Part shown: positions 1 to 11,114 of the stretch, one piece after another
Position numbering within the stretch: position 1 is the stretch's first letter
How the letters are laid out: the number at the start of each line of letters is the position of its first letter
DNA from: Bremia lactucae
Lineage: Eukaryota; Oomycota; Peronosporomycetes; Peronosporales; Peronosporaceae
Assembly (NCBI RefSeq): GCF_004359215.1
Contig: NC_090620.1
Span: forward strand, 4,279,954 to 4,343,028
DNA length: 63,075 nucleotides
Direction of reading: 5' to 3'
Translations under genes and position numbers: made by a program
Notes under the pieces: model-generated
Told to the model about the DNA's origin: nothing
The model's input: the letters and a program-made list of their open reading frames with translations, nothing else
Databases searched by the model: none

Positions 1-1480
1 ATGGGCGATTGCATCAAGCTTTGCTTGATACCTTCAAACGAACGCTGACAATCAGCGTTCCATAACCATTTCTCGTCTTTTTTCAAGAGACGAGAGAGAT
101 GAACTGTCATCTCTGCATAATTGCGAGAGTACTTGTGCAAGTACGCCGCTAAACCAAGGAACTTTCTAAGTCCCTTGACATCGACTGGAACTGGCCAGTC
201 GGTGATTGCCTTGATCTTTTCGGGATCAGGGCGCACGCCGTGTTTACCGACGATGCACCCAAGAAGTGGTATTTCGCTTGCAGCGAATATACACTTCTTG
301 AGATTTGCGTACAACTTATGCTTTCGCATAAGTGTAAGAACCTGACGAACGTGAGTTTTATGAACTTCCACGTCCGTCTTACCGTCCATGGCTCGGCTAT
401 GGACGAATACATTGTCAAAATAACTCGGTGCGAATTCTCGCACCGGTCTTAACAGATTTGTTACACATCTGTTGAATGTTGCAGGGGCGTTACTAGGCCC
501 CTGAGGCATCACTAGCCATTCCCAGAGCATCCCACTGGAAGTGCTTACTGCTGTGTACGGGATGTCCCGTTCACGCATAAGGGTCTAATAAATACATCCA
601 TCAGATTCATAGACGAAAAGATCGTACTCTTAGACATAGCATCTATGATTACGTCTTACCTAGGTATCGGTGTTTGAGCCGGTACTATTGCAGCATTCAG
701 TTTGTTGAATGCGTGCACTATCCGCCACCCTCATGTGGCCTTTCGCACACAGAAGGACGGAGAGCTATGTGAAGAGGTTGACTCCTTCACATGGCACGCT
801 TTTAATCGATCGACAAAGAATTTATCGATCGCAAGTACTTGTTCACGAGACAGTGGCCAATGCTTCATGAGTACTTCGAGCCCGGTTTGAGCTCGATCTC
901 ATGTCGAGTGCCTTTATCCTTAGGCAACTCGCATGGAACTGCTTCAGGGAATACATCCCTAACTTCCATTACATCCTCGTATTGAGGATTTCCCTTGAGT
1001 GACTCCCAAGATTGAGTAGTATCTCTCTCCATCCGAGTCTTCACATCGAGGAAACTTTCGTCCATCGATGAGCTGCTGAGAACCCGTTCGTTCTCTGCAA
1101 AAATTACCGCTGACCGAATATCGGTTACGTAATCGTCCTCTGTGACGAGTGCGCAGATCTGCTTGATAACTTCCTTTAATTCGAATTTATCTTTTTTTCC
1201 TATAATTCTGGCTAAGAGCGAATGTGTCACGCCTCTCGCCTTATTTACAACCATGCAGATCTCTCAAGAACCGCTTAGGTTCTAGGGTTGGTAATTGAGT
1301 TATCTACAAAGTTAACTTCGGAGGCGCATACAGATCAAGAGTAGAAGCGCCTACTCTTGAACCGATATTTACCAAGACATTTAATGTCTCGGTTTCTTCC
1401 TGGGATTTATCCACAGGCTGCCGAGAGATTAATCCTTCGGGATCTAGAAGTCTAGTAACTTCAACTATTTGAGGAAATTT
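1..1480 (-). pseudogene. Ty3/gypsy family A pol fragment (PR-RT linker and reverse transcriptase), cut by the window edge
   Basis: Read on the minus strand this stretch gives the linker between protease and reverse transcriptase (open frame 1254-865, with the motif FAENERVLSSSSMDE) followed by broken reverse transcriptase sequence down to the start of RNase H at the window edge. The same protein sequence occurs at 3810-6076 and 10331-12597, but there the linker is inverted, so this older copy preserves the ancestral order. Several stops and frameshifts interrupt it. Function when intact would be cDNA synthesis for an LTR retrotransposon; this copy cannot encode it. Confidence 0.8.
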
Positions 1481-1629
1481 CTCCTCAAGTTCGTGGGGAC
1501 CTCATCCCTCAACGTCTTCCGAATGTGATTGCGCTATCACGGCCGACGACGGGCTGAGCGAAGTTGAGTCGCACAAGTGCCATTTAGACGCTGTATTACC
1601 GACTCTGGGAGTATCCCGATTGTACGTCA

Positions 1630-1803
1630 ACTTGCAAAAGCGCGTCATTGGGGTTTCCGAGATACATGTGCTGCTGGCCTGCATCGTAGGCACATATGGT
1701 ATACAAGGAGGCCCAGATAAGGTAAAGCTGAAACAGAATGACCAATCCCGCGACATGTGAAGGATTTGCGCCAATTTTTTTTGGCTCTCGCTTACTTCCA
1801 TTA
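1630..1803 (+). pseudogene. Shard of family B reverse transcriptase
   Basis: The plus strand reads LLACIVGTYGIQGGPDKVK and then, after a frameshift, a KDLRQF-like segment. This is the same end-of-RT motif as the family B copy at 49041-49200 (RADPDKVK, LRQFLGLAYYLHK). It separates two family A pieces of opposite completeness and is evidently a small inserted or rearranged fragment. Bases 1481-1629 and 1804-1851 carry nothing else I recognise. Confidence 0.6.
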
Positions 1804-1851
1804 GTATAGCAAGAATGATTCGAGATGCGCGATGCGGTTGACGTTTTGCAA

Positions 1852-2812
1852 TCAATTTACAGGCGCCAGGGCGCGTGTTTTTCGATGGACCTTCTGATCC
1901 ATCGGATGGGTCTCGACATACTGATGGATGTCATGCGAAGGTGGATAACCACGCCAGCGAACAAGATAACTCGTTCGCTGCCTCTTCACATCTAGGTTGT
2001 TAAGAATACGTTCCACAAGGAAACGTTGACCACCGTGGGAATCCACCAATGGTTGTGGCGGAGTTAAGAAAATTAGATCCGACCCATGTGTCGGATACCA
2101 GAGTCGAAGATCGACAAAATCGATCGCTTCCTCCATGATTTGGAGAAGGGACTTGATCACGAGCGCGGTAAGCGTCGCTCGTTAGAGCAGACGGAGCAGG
2201 CTCACCATATCGAACGGTTGGAAGACCGTTCGAAGAAATGCGTACTCAATGTTAGAGTACGAACGGAAGTATCACACTGTACGTGATGAGCTGTCATCAG
2301 CTCGTCGCGGTTTCGAGGAACTTCGGACCCGACATGTGAATTTTTATACTCACCATGAAAGTCTGGTTCGTGATCATAAGAATTTTTTAGTGATTTTTGA
2401 AAAGGGTGGTCAGATCCGTCCTCGGATGAAACCGCGTACTGATGGTACAGGCGGAGCCGACCAACGAAAAATATAGGATGCGAACGCATCGTACGTGGCA
2501 ATGCTATCGTGTACGCATTGCTTCTGCGGTGTAGTACACGGAATGGCCCGATGATCTTGGGTAGTAGCTTGCCACTACCCACATTAGTGACTTCATGCTT
2601 TAGTAATTTACCGTAGACAGTAGTAATAGGTCATTAGTTTTTATTGAAAGAACATTTGCTCTTCCATGTTTGTCTGCGTACCGTTTCTGCCGTTCCACTG
2701 CGTTAGCAATGGAATCCTGTAGGAGACGGATTAGTGATTCTCGAGCCAGCAAAAATAAACCTGCTGACTCAATTGTTTTTAATTTTTCAATGCGCTTTGT
2801 GCGCACTATCAT
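1852..2812 (-). pseudogene. Family A integrase C-terminus and chromodomain (A1)
   Basis: The minus strand carries the integrase C-terminal SH3-like motif (GPFRVLHRRSNAYTI, then HPIFFVGRLR), a polar linker, and a chromodomain (RFLVERIL, TSYLVRWRGYPPSHD) ending ALAPVN and a stop at 1852. Chromodomains at the integrase end of Ty3/gypsy elements target insertion to heterochromatin marks. A frame change between the SH3-like part and the chromodomain, and loss of the expected DSWEP segment, mark it as broken. Plus-strand coiled-coil-like frames over the linker are antisense shadows. Confidence 0.8.
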
Positions 2813-3776
2813 GATATCTTTCTCATCTTCGATGTCGATTGTTTCGACATCGACATCATTCGCCTCATTGGTAACTTGGACGCGTGACGAGCATGAGCCA
2901 GAAATGTTTTTTTTTCCTCGTGAGAGTCCATCCCACCCTTAAACATGAGGATCTCTTTAATAGGGTGGGTATGCGTGGCGTCAGCTATTCACGAAGAACG
3001 GTGTATGCGCTGTAGACGCATGCACCGTATTGTTGATGTCGAACTCGACCATCGGTAGTAAATTCGCTCCAATTCGGATACGATTGTACGTAACCTCAAG
3101 TATCTATTCGATGCCGCGGTTTACGCGTTTCGTCTAACCATCTGTCTCCGGATGTTCAGAAGTTGACATAGTCAGACGTGTGTCGAGAGATCGGAACACG
3201 GATTGCCAAAACTCCGCCGTGAACCGTGGATCTCTATCTGAGACCAATTCACGGGGTAAATCGTGAAGTTTGAATGCCCTATAGATAAAGACGCGGGCAC
3301 AAGCCGGAGCCGTGATTGACTCTGGTACTGCAACAAGATGTACAATCTTGTTGAATCTGTCTACAAAATAAGGATTCCATTCTTTTTGTGATCGTCCTCA
3401 GGAAATGCGAAGACGAAGTTCATTGATACGAACTGCCAACATTCTGCTGGGAGTGGTAGAAATTTTGGAGGTGCACAAGATGAAGGGCTAGGCTTCACCC
3501 GTTGACATACCTCACAAGCACGAATGTTCTTGCGCACGAACTGATACTGGAGAAGCCAGTAAGAGTCGCGACTTACTGTGAGATAAGTAATCTCACGTCC
3601 AGGATGCTCTTTTGTTGGTTCATCGTGACACTCAGACATGATGCGCAAGCGCAAATCGTTGTGAGTAGGGACGACGGAAAGTGGAGTGTCGCCGGCAACG
3701 GCTGTGTAGTACAGTAAGATGTTGCGTGTTGTGTATCGATCGGATGACAATCGTTAAAAAGACGGTAAATATTCAA
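2813..3776 (-). pseudogene. Family A integrase core (A1)
   Basis: The open frame 3750-3361 contains the integrase zinc-binding module (HDEPTKEHPGRE, then RACEVCQRVKP), and the catalytic core continues left in other frames (VSDRDPRFTAEFW, then EHPETDG). The first catalytic aspartate motif reads VSMNFVF where related elements have SMDF, so one DDE residue is replaced by Asn. Stops and frameshifts further left break the core. The same D-to-N change is in copy A2, so it predates the duplication. Confidence 0.8.
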
Positions 3777-3809
3777 AAGATTTATTGGAAGGATTCATCA
3801 GATGATCCA

Positions 3810-4593
3810 TTAACGCAGAAGGTCTCTAACTTCTTTGAAGGTTTTCTTTATGCCATTAAACAAAGTTGACGAAGGAACACTTGTAATGAGTGTTGCAAGA
3901 GTGGAACGATTTTCACTGTTGGAGTGCGCAGCCGGCTCAAAATCGGGTTGGCGTGATAACGCATCAGCGACGACATAAAGTCGTCCTGGTTGATATTCCA
4001 CGGAGAAAATACACTCCGCGAAAAAGGATAGCCACCTCGCGTTCTTTGCGAGATGTGTGTGGGATTTTTAAGGCCATGCGTAATGACGCATGGTGCGCAT
4101 ATACAATGACCGGTCTTTCTCCTAGGAGATAGACCCTAACTTTAGCCAGTGCATATTAAATGGCAAAGAATACCTTGTCATGCACTAGATAATTACGTTC
4201 AGCGGGTTGAAGCTGACGCGATTGAAAACAGACGACGCGCGCTGCGCCGTCTGTATCGTATTGCATTAATGCACAGCCGATTGCGAAATCGCTGGCGTCA
4301 TAGACCACATGGTATGGTCTGTCTTGATCTGCAATCACCAAAATGGGCGATTGCAACAAGCTTTGCTTAAAACCTTCAAATGAACGCTGACAACCAGCTT
4401 TCCATAACCATTTCTCGTTTTTTACAAGATACGAGAGAGATGAATTGTCATTTCGGCATAATTGCACGAGTGCTTGTGCAAGTACGCCGCTAGCCCAGCT
4501 CACCGCTAGCCCAAGGAACTTTCTAAGTCCTTTGACATAGACTGGAAATAGCCAGTCGGTAATTGCCTTGATTTTTTCGGGATCAGGGCGCAC
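3810..4593 (-). pseudogene. Family A RNase H (A1)
   Basis: The frame 4593-4156 reads the end of RT (RPDPEKIKAITDW, LRKFLGLA) into RNase H (VVYDASDFAIGCALMQYD, VVCFQSRQLQPAE), and the frame 4001-3810 gives the end of the domain (MEYQPGRLYVVADALSRQP). The two parts are separated by a degenerate stretch. RNase H would remove template RNA during reverse transcription. Broken but clearly recognisable. Confidence 0.85.
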
Positions 4594-5087
4594 GCCGTTT
4601 TCCTACGATGCACCCAAGAAGTAATATTTTGCTTGCAGCGAATATACACTTCTTGAGATTTGCGTACAACTTACACTTATGCTTTCGCATAAGTGTAAGA
4701 ACCTGACGAGCGTGAGTTTTATGAATTACGTCCGTCTTTTTGTCCATGGCCCGGCTTTGGACGAATACATCGTCAAAATAACTTGTTGCGAATTCTTGCA
4801 CCGGTCTTAATAGATTCGTTACGCATCTGTTGAATGTTGCAGGGGTGTTACTAAGCCCCTGTGGCTTTAATAGCCAATCTCAGAGCATCCCACTGGGAGA
4901 GCTCACTGCTGTGTACAGGATGTCCCATTCACGCATAAGGATCTGATAAATACATCCATCAGATCCATAGACGAAAAGATCGTACTCTTAGACAAACCAT
5001 CTATGATTACGTCTTTTCAAGATATCGGCTTTGAGTCGGTACAGTTGCAGCATTCAGTTTATTGAATGCGTGCACTATCCGCCAATG
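4583..5087 (-). pseudogene. Family A reverse transcriptase palm (A1)
   Basis: The frame 4801-4583 contains the catalytic motif SYFDDVFVQSRA followed by KLYANLKKCIF and LGCIVGKR, the palm and thumb of a Ty3/gypsy reverse transcriptase. Upstream codons to 5087 are frameshifted. At about 5088 the reading stops abruptly because the adjoining 988 bp are inverted; the N-terminal half of RT is therefore on the other strand. There is a frame change between this frame and the RNase H frame. Confidence 0.85.
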
Positions 5088-6076
5088 GCCCCACTTGTGG
5101 AACGGTCGTCGTTATACGGCTGCACAAGATCACAGTGTGATTACTAATCTCACTGTGGAGTCAGCTGCCGGCGGGCACAGGCAGCGCCGAATGTCCACCA
5201 ATCGAATAAGTCGAGTGGATTGATACACGAATGTACGCCTAGCAAACCAAGGAAGATACCGGTTGTCCAAAAGGGACAACACGATGGTCCCAGGTCGAGT
5301 GGAGAGTCGACCGTAGAGGACCCGACTGTTATAGCGCAATCACAGTCGGAAGATGTTGAGGGAATTAGTCGCCACGTACTTGAGGAGAAATCTCCTCAAA
5401 TAGTTGAAGTTACTAGACTTCAACATATCGAGGATCTCGTCTTTTGACAGCCTGTTGATAAATCGCAGAAAGAAACCGAGACATTGGATGTCTTGGTTAA
5501 TGACGGATCAAGAGTAGGCGCTTATACTCTTGATTTGTATGCGCCCACGAAGTTAACTTCGGAAATAACTCAATTACCCGCCCTAGAACCTAAACGGTTC
5601 TTCAGAGATCTGCATAGTGGTATAATTAAGCCGATCTGCGCACTCGTCACCGAGGATGAATACGTAACCGATATTCGGTCATCGGTAATTTTTGCAGAGA
5701 ACGAACGGGTTCTCAGCAGCTCATCGATGGACGAAAGTGTCCTCGATGTAATAACTCGGATTGAGAGATAAACTACTCAATCCTGGGAGTCACTCAAGAC
5801 AAATCCTTTATACTGGGATTTGATTGATTTCAGGGATGTATTTCCTGTAACAGTTCACGCGAGTTGACTAAGGATAAAGGCACTCGACATGAGTTCGAGC
5901 TCAAATCGGACTCTTAGTACTGCGTCATGAAGCAGTGGCTACTAACGCGTGAACAAGTACTTGTGAAAGATAAATTCTTTATCGATCGACTAAAAGCGGG
6001 CCATGTGAGGGAGTCAACTTCTTCACATAGCTCGCCGACCTTCTGTGTCCGAAAGGCCACAGAAGGGTCACTCACT
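5088..6076 (+). pseudogene. Inverted PR-RT linker and RT N-terminus inside A1
   Basis: This segment reads on the plus strand as linker (CALVTEDEYVTDIRSS, FAENERVLSSSSMDE) and RT N-terminus (MKQWLLTREQ, then HSSPTFCVRKAT), whereas the flanking PR and RT are on the minus strand. In the window-edge copy (1-1480) the same protein sequence is collinear with RT on the minus strand. The segment is therefore an inversion of about 1 kb inside the element, with breakpoints near 5087 and 6076. It abolishes any functional RT. Confidence 0.85.
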
Positions 6077-6147
6077 TATAGTACATCCACACGCTTGTGG
6101 ACGCTCCAAAACGTTCATCAGATGACCGTCTGCTGAACAAGTGGCAG

Positions 6148-6462
6148 TCATCTTACGGATTGATGCTGCCAGCTGATACTTGGCTCATATTTTCGTAGCC
6201 AATGTAAACCCAGGATGACATTAAATTTGTTATCCACATCCAGTACGATGAAATCATCATCATAATGTAAATCTTTTAATGCGTTCTGAAATCTTACTAC
6301 GCGTTTCATCACTGTTATAGATGCGCCTGTCGCTAGACGCACCGTCATCCTCGTTGGAGGGATGTCGCGCTTAACATATTTAAGCCTGCGACTCTCTAGC
6401 GACTGGCGACGAATAAAGTTATTCGATGCTTCACAGTCCACTAGGGCTCCAAGTGACAACAT
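6148..6462 (-). pseudogene. Family A retropepsin-like protease (A1)
   Basis: An open frame of 104 codons reads LSLGALVDCEASNNFI, TVRLATGASITVMK and FNVILGLHWLRKYEPSI, the layout of a Ty3/gypsy aspartic protease. The catalytic triad normally reads D-S/T-G; here it is DCEA, so the active-site Gly is lost (Glu). Identical at 12669-12983. The frame itself is open but the catalytic motif is damaged. Confidence 0.8.
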
Positions 6463-6862
6463 TTGTCACTTTTAATTTCAAGGTGATGAGGTATCCCTCA
6501 TCACCAGGTGCAGAAACACATAATGACTATGTGTCTGAAGCAAATTTAGTCAAGAAATTTGCAAATTCTCTTAAGGTTGCTGGGTCAGTAGGGCGTTGCT
6601 CTCCTACTGACCCCGACCGTTTTTTGGCGGTCCGTCTCAGTGTTATGATTTCGCAACAACGTCGGACCCGCGACCGTTGCTCTTTTTAGCATTCGGTCCA
6701 TAATTACGCTCATTACCTCTCGATACTGGGCGTGGGGCTTTTTATGTCACTTAAAAAGGAGTAGCTATCACACGAGACGTGATGAGTATTTCCAATGTCA
6801 TCTAACATGTCTATGTTAGATAATAGAACTTTGGTCCTTGGACGGACTACTAAGTGCTACCA
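6463..6862 (-). other. Family A leader, gag stub and primer-binding site (A1)
   Basis: On the minus strand the sequence next to the LTR reads TGGTAGCACTTAGTAGTCC (positions 6862-6844), starting two bases inside the LTR end, the place and form of a tRNA primer-binding site. The leader that follows contains an inverted repeat around TCTAACATAGACATGTTAGA. Only a short basic, Asn-rich gag C-terminal stub without an intact zinc knuckle lies between leader and protease, so most of gag is deleted. Confidence 0.7.
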
Positions 6863-6864
6863 CG

Positions 6865-7227
6865 TGTAACGGGGCACTGCCGACTTGTACTGCTCCAGTA
6901 CAAGTCCACATTGCACTGATTCAGTGCGAGTGGTCCACTAGTATGTACTCTCTCTAAAACACTTGATTTAAAGAGGGTTAAAAAAATGTATTTAATATAA
7001 ACAATAATACAAAACATGTAATAAAGTCTTATTTGTCTCTTTGCGCGCGTCCAGTGCTGACGGGACCGCGGAGCAAGTAGATATAATGGCTTATATCTAC
7101 CAATGGATAAGCTTTTCCAAATATTTCTATGTAAAGTAATATTCTCTAAATATTCTCTACCTTTTAGATAAAATATTGATTAACAACCTTTAAGTGTTAA
7201 TGTCATGTAATGTTACACGCCGTTATA
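6865..7227 (-). repeat. LTR of family A shared by A1 and A2
   Basis: Begins TGTAACGGGGCACTGCC and ends near CGCCGTTATA (other copies end CGTTACA). It has a primer-binding site on its left (5' LTR of minus-strand A1) and a polypurine tract on its right (3' LTR of minus-strand A2). One LTR serving two internal regions is the product expected of unequal recombination between LTRs. It is shorter than the LTR at 13386 (363 versus 526 bp), in part because that one carries an internal tandem duplication. Confidence 0.85.
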
Positions 7228-7242
7228 TCACCCCTCCCTTAA
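7228..7242 (-). promoter_or_regulatory. Polypurine tract of A2
   Basis: The minus strand reads TTAAGGGAGGGGTGA directly abutting the LTR start. This is the primer for plus-strand DNA synthesis and fixes the orientation of the element: pol is sense on the minus strand, so the gag-like ORF at 7369-8560 (+) is antisense. The same tract occurs at 57470-57482. Confidence 0.85.
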
Positions 7243-7368
7243 ACGACAAGCACTCTGACTGTCACTAAAAAGAATGTTACTATAAGACCACTTAATTGAA
7301 AACGACGTTGATTGGTCGGAACCGTCATTTTCAATTCTATCGCATGGTTAACCAGTACATGATGGTAT

Positions 7369-8560
7369 GTGAATAGTGCCGAACCTTCGGCTGCGGTACA
7401 TGCAGCCGCGGAGGACGCATTATTGTCTCTTGCGGTAGACGTTTCGTCTGCCGTAGTATCATCTTCTCCCGCAACACTAGATGTTGCGGGTGCACGTGGG
7501 GAGTCACCATGTGAGTGCGACCCCTTTTTGGAGGTCGACTATGAATGCGAGCCGGACGAAATGGCCGACTCGGGGAGAGCAGAACAGTCGCCTTATCGTC
7601 GTCAGGCGGCTGACTATGAGCCTTCAAATGAGGGCTCAATCGGAAAGACGTGCTGGTAGCATTCGCTATAGCATGTTTGGTTCCGGCGATGAGGATGATT
7701 AATCATCGCCAGCACAGTCTCCCGTGCCGTCACCCTCATTTATCTCTGGGCGTGGTGATGACAATGGCGTAAGCCATCGTAATAAAAGTTCTTGTGGTAC
7801 CCCTGCTTCAGTGGGTACCACTCAGGCGACCGTAGACAATAAAATGTCTCGTCTTGCCCATGAGAAGAAGCCGTGGCTTTTGACCGAACGGTTAGTCAGT
7901 AGCTTGTCTGGAGATACTACTCCTTACAATAAATATCATTTATTTGTTGCGACAAAGCTACATGGCCTTGATCCTTGCGCGAAGAACTTTTGCGCTAAGG
8001 TAGATTTATATCTCTATGCTTTGTTAAGCATCGATGGTATAGTGGCAACAACAAACGAGATAACTCTCGTTGATGCAAGCCTAAAGCGCATTTATTCGCA
8101 ATGTCAAAGACATTGGACGTGAAGCCTGGCTTGTAAGCCTTAACGCGATTCGCATTAAGTTTGAGAAACGAACTCCAACCGGTGCAAGGTATAAATTGCA
8201 TCGGTTGTCTCGTGAGGTAGAACTTCGATGCCTCACTTGGGTTGATCCCTATCCGTGTTGTGTTGACAACGCCAAATGAGTGAAAGGGGATGTCTATTTC
8301 CTTTCTTCGCCCTGGTGAAGGGCTCGTATCTCTATCGAGATGCGCGATGCGATTGACGGCTTGCAATCGATTTACAAGCGCCAGGATCGCGTGTTTACCG
8401 ATGGATCTTCTGATTTATCGGATGGGTTTCGTCATACTGACGAACGAGGCCCTCAACGATAACAACCAGCTGGGAACGAGGCTTCCAGCTGTCATGCAAA
8501 GATGAATAACCGCGCCAGAGAACGAGATAACTCGTTCGCTGCCCCTTCACATCACGATGG
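7369..8560 (+). pseudogene. Antisense ORF of family A (aORF-A), copy A2, frameshifted
   Basis: Plus-strand coding between the 3' end of pol and the polypurine tract. Segments in order: EPSAAVHAAAEDALLSLAV, an acidic part (EVDYECEPDEMADSG, GSGDEDD), SCGTPASVGTTQ, EKKPWLL, TKLHGLDPCAKNF, then in another frame VKDIGREAWL, FEKRTPTGARYKLHRLSRE and a Cys-containing CLTWVDPYPCC. The same protein is encoded at 38110-39219 (+) and 56552-57441 (-). It overlaps the chromodomain of pol on the other strand at its 3' end. Function unknown; not a recognised gag (no zinc knuckle of CCHC form). This copy has several frameshifts and stops. Confidence 0.75.
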
Positions 8561-9297
8561 TTTATAATATGTTCCACGAGGAAACGTTGACCACCGTGGG
8601 AATCCAGCAATGGTTGTGGCGGAGGAGAGAAATAGATCCGACCTGTGTGTCGGTTCTACAGTCGAAGATCGACAAAGTCGACCACTTCCTCCAAGTATTG
8701 AAGGAGAAATTTGATAACGAGCGCGGTAAGCGTCACTCGTTGGTGCAGACGGTGTGGCTCACTCCCTATATCAAACTGTTGGAAAACCGTTCGAAGAGTG
8801 CGTACTTAATGTTGGAGTACGAACGGAAGTATCACGCTCTTCGATATATTCGATATGAGCCGTCGACAGCTCATCGCGGTTTCAAGGATCTTCGGATACG
8901 ACAAGAGAACCTCCATATTTAGCATGAGAATTTGGTTCGTGACCACGAGAATCTTAAGGGATTCTTGAAAAGGGTGGTCAGACCGTCCTCGGAGGAGACC
9001 GCGTACTGACGGGCGGAGCCGACCAACGTAAAACATAGGATGCGTTCGCATCCTACGTGGCAACTCGATTGTGTACGCATTGCCTCTGCGATGCAGAACA
9101 CGGAATGGCCCGATGAACTTGGATAGTAATTTGCTGCTACCCGAATTAGTGACTACGCGCTTATGAAAGTTTACCGTAGACAGTAGTACTAGGTCATTAA
9201 TGTTTAAATGAAAGATCATTTGCTCTTCCATGTTCGTCTGCGTTCCGTTTCTGACGGTCCACTGCGTTAGCAATGGAATCCTGTACAAAACAAACAA
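8395..9297 (-). pseudogene. Family A chromodomain and integrase C-terminus (A2)
   Basis: The frame 8610-8395 is a well-preserved chromodomain (RFLVEHIINHRDVKGQ, TSYLVLWRGY, HDSWKPRSQL). The frame 9297-8806 contains the integrase C-terminal motif (GPFRVLHRRGNAYTIELP, HPMFYVGRLRP). They are joined by a polar linker in shifting frames. The chromodomain end is overlapped on the plus strand by the 3' part of the antisense ORF. Confidence 0.85.
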
Positions 9298-9339
9298 CTG
9301 ATTCTCGAGTCAGCAAAAATTCCTCTGCTGACTCATTTG

Positions 9340-10297
9340 TTTTTCTCATCTTCGATGTCGATTGTTTCGACATCGACATCATTCGCATCGTTGGTAACTT
9401 GGACGCGTGACGAGCATGAGCCAGAAATGTTTTTTTTTCCTCGTGAGAGTCCATCCCACCCTTAAACATGAGGATCTCTTTAATAGGGTGGGTATGCGTG
9501 GCGTCAGCTATTCACGAAGAACGGTGTATGCGCTGTAGACGCATGCACCGTATTGTTGATGTCGAACTCGACCATCGGTAGTAAATTCGCTCCAATTCGG
9601 ATACGATTGTACGTAACCTCAAGTATCTATTCGATGCCGCGGTTTACGCGTTTCGTCTAACCATCTGTCTCCGGATGTTCAGAAGTTGACATAGTCAGAC
9701 GTGTGTCGAGAGATCGGAACACGGATTGCCAAAACTCCGCCGTGAACCGTGGATCTCTATCTGAGACCAATTCACGGGGTTAATCGTGAAGTTTGAATGC
9801 CCTATAGATAAAGACGCGGGCACAAGCCGGAGCCGTGATTGACTCTGGTACTGCAACAAGATGTACAATCTTGTTGAATCTGTCTACAAAATAAGGATTC
9901 CATTCTTTTTGTGATCGTCCTCAGGAAATGCGAAGACGAAGTTCATTGATACGAACTGCCAACATTTTGCTGGGAGTGGTAGAGATTTTGGAGGTGCACA
10001 AGATGAAGGGCTAGGCTTCACCCGTTGACATACCTCACAAGCACGAATGTTCTTGCGCACGAACTGATACTGGAGAAGCCAGTAAGAGTCGCGACTTACT
10101 GTGAGATAAGTAATCTCACGTCCAGGATGCTCTTTTGTTGGTTCATCGTGACACTCAGACATGATGCGCAAGCGCAAATCGTTGTGAGTAGGGACGACGG
10201 AACGTGGAGTCGCCGGCAGCGGCTGTGTAGTACAGTAAGATGTTGCGTGTTGTGTATCGATCGGATGACAATCGTTAAAAAGCCGGTAAATATTCAA
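9340..10297 (-). pseudogene. Family A integrase core (A2)
   Basis: Near-identical duplicate of 2826-3776. The frame 10297-9884 is slightly longer than its A1 partner because a 2-bp difference (GTGTCGCC versus GTCGCC near 10211) keeps the N-terminal part in frame, giving CHPIDTQHATSYCTTQPL before the zinc-binding module. The first catalytic motif again reads VSMNFVF. Confidence 0.85.
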
Positions 10298-10330
10298 AAG
10301 ATTTATTGGAAGGTTTCATCAGATGATCCA

Positions 10331-11114
10331 TTAACGCAGAAGGTCTCTAACTTCTTTGAAGGTTTTCTTTATGTCATTAATTAAAGTTGACGAAGGAACA
10401 CTTGTAATGAGTGTTGCAAGAGTGGAACGATTTTCACTGTTGGAGTGCGCAGCCGGCTCAAAATCGGGTTGGCGTGATAACGCATCAGCGACGACATAAA
10501 GTCGTCCTGGTTGATATTCCACGGAGAAAATACACTCCGCGAAAAAGGATAGCCACCTCGCGTTCTTTGCGAGATGTGTGTGGGATTTTTAAGGCCATGC
10601 GTAATGACGCATGGTGCGCATATACAATGACCGGTCTTTCTCCTAGGAGATAGACCCTAACTTTAGCCAGTGCATATTAAATGGCAAAGAATACCTTGTC
10701 ATGCACTAGATAATTACGTTCAGCTGGTTGAAGCTGACGCGATTGAAAACAGACGACGCGCGCTGCGCCGTCTGTATCGTATTGCATTAATGCACAGCCG
10801 ATTGCGAAATCGCTGGCGTCATAGACCACATGGTATGGTCTGTCTTGATCTGCAATCACCAAAATGGGCGATTGCAACAAGCTTTGCTTAAAACCTTCAA
10901 ATGAACGCTGACAACCAGCTTTCCATAACCATTTCTCGTTTTTTACAAGATACGAGAGAGATGAATTGTCATTTCGGCATAATTGCACGAGTGCTTGTGC
11001 AAGTACGCCGCTAGTCCAGCTCACCGCTAGCCCAAGGAACTTTCTAAGTCCTTTGACATAGACTGGAAATAGCCAGTCGGTAATTGCCTTGATTTTTTCG
11101 GGATCAGGGCGCAC
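10331..11114 (-). pseudogene. Family A RNase H (A2)
   Basis: Duplicate of 3810-4593 with a few substitutions (for example SWTSGVL instead of SWASGVL). Motifs VVYDASDFAIGCALMQYD and VVADALSRQP are present. A frame change relative to RT remains at the GCIVGKR segment. Confidence 0.85.

Larger units (their letters stand above)
1852..6864 (-). mobile_element. Ty3/gypsy family A element, copy A1 (internal region, 3' end lost)
   Basis: Minus-strand chromodomain-type Ty3/gypsy internal region. From right to left: primer-binding site and leader (6863), a gag stub, protease, an inverted PR-RT linker, RT, RNase H, integrase and chromodomain ending at a stop at 1852. The antisense ORF, polypurine tract and 3' LTR expected to the left are missing; the element is broken at 1852 against unrelated sequence. 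Its 5' LTR (6865-7227) is shared with copy A2. Almost all of gag is absent, so it is a defective derivative. Confidence 0.85.
2826..7003. repeat. Left copy of a 4.2-kb near-identical direct repeat
   Basis: Matches 9349-13524 with an offset of 6523 bp, falling to 6521 after a 2-bp indel near 3690. I see only isolated substitutions by eye over the whole length (for example GGGTAAATCG/GGGTTAATCG, CATTCTGCT/CATTTTGCT). The homology continues on both sides at lower identity because both copies are family A. Confidence 0.9.

Noticed and set aside
2249..2476. Plus-strand coiled-coil-like frame (LEYERKYHTVRDELSS), repeated at 8557-8922 and 39428-39742
   Set aside because: It is exactly opposite the integrase-chromodomain linker of pol. 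The antisense of that polar linker gives Glu/Arg/Leu-rich frames; the minus strand is the one with recognisable domains, and these frames do not join the antisense ORF cleanly.
7369..8560. Reading the plus-strand ORF as ordinary sense gag of a plus-strand element
   Set aside because: The PPT (AAGGGAGGGG on the minus strand) lies between this ORF and the LTR, the PBS is at the far end, and pol is on the minus strand; gag in the sense position is only a stub.
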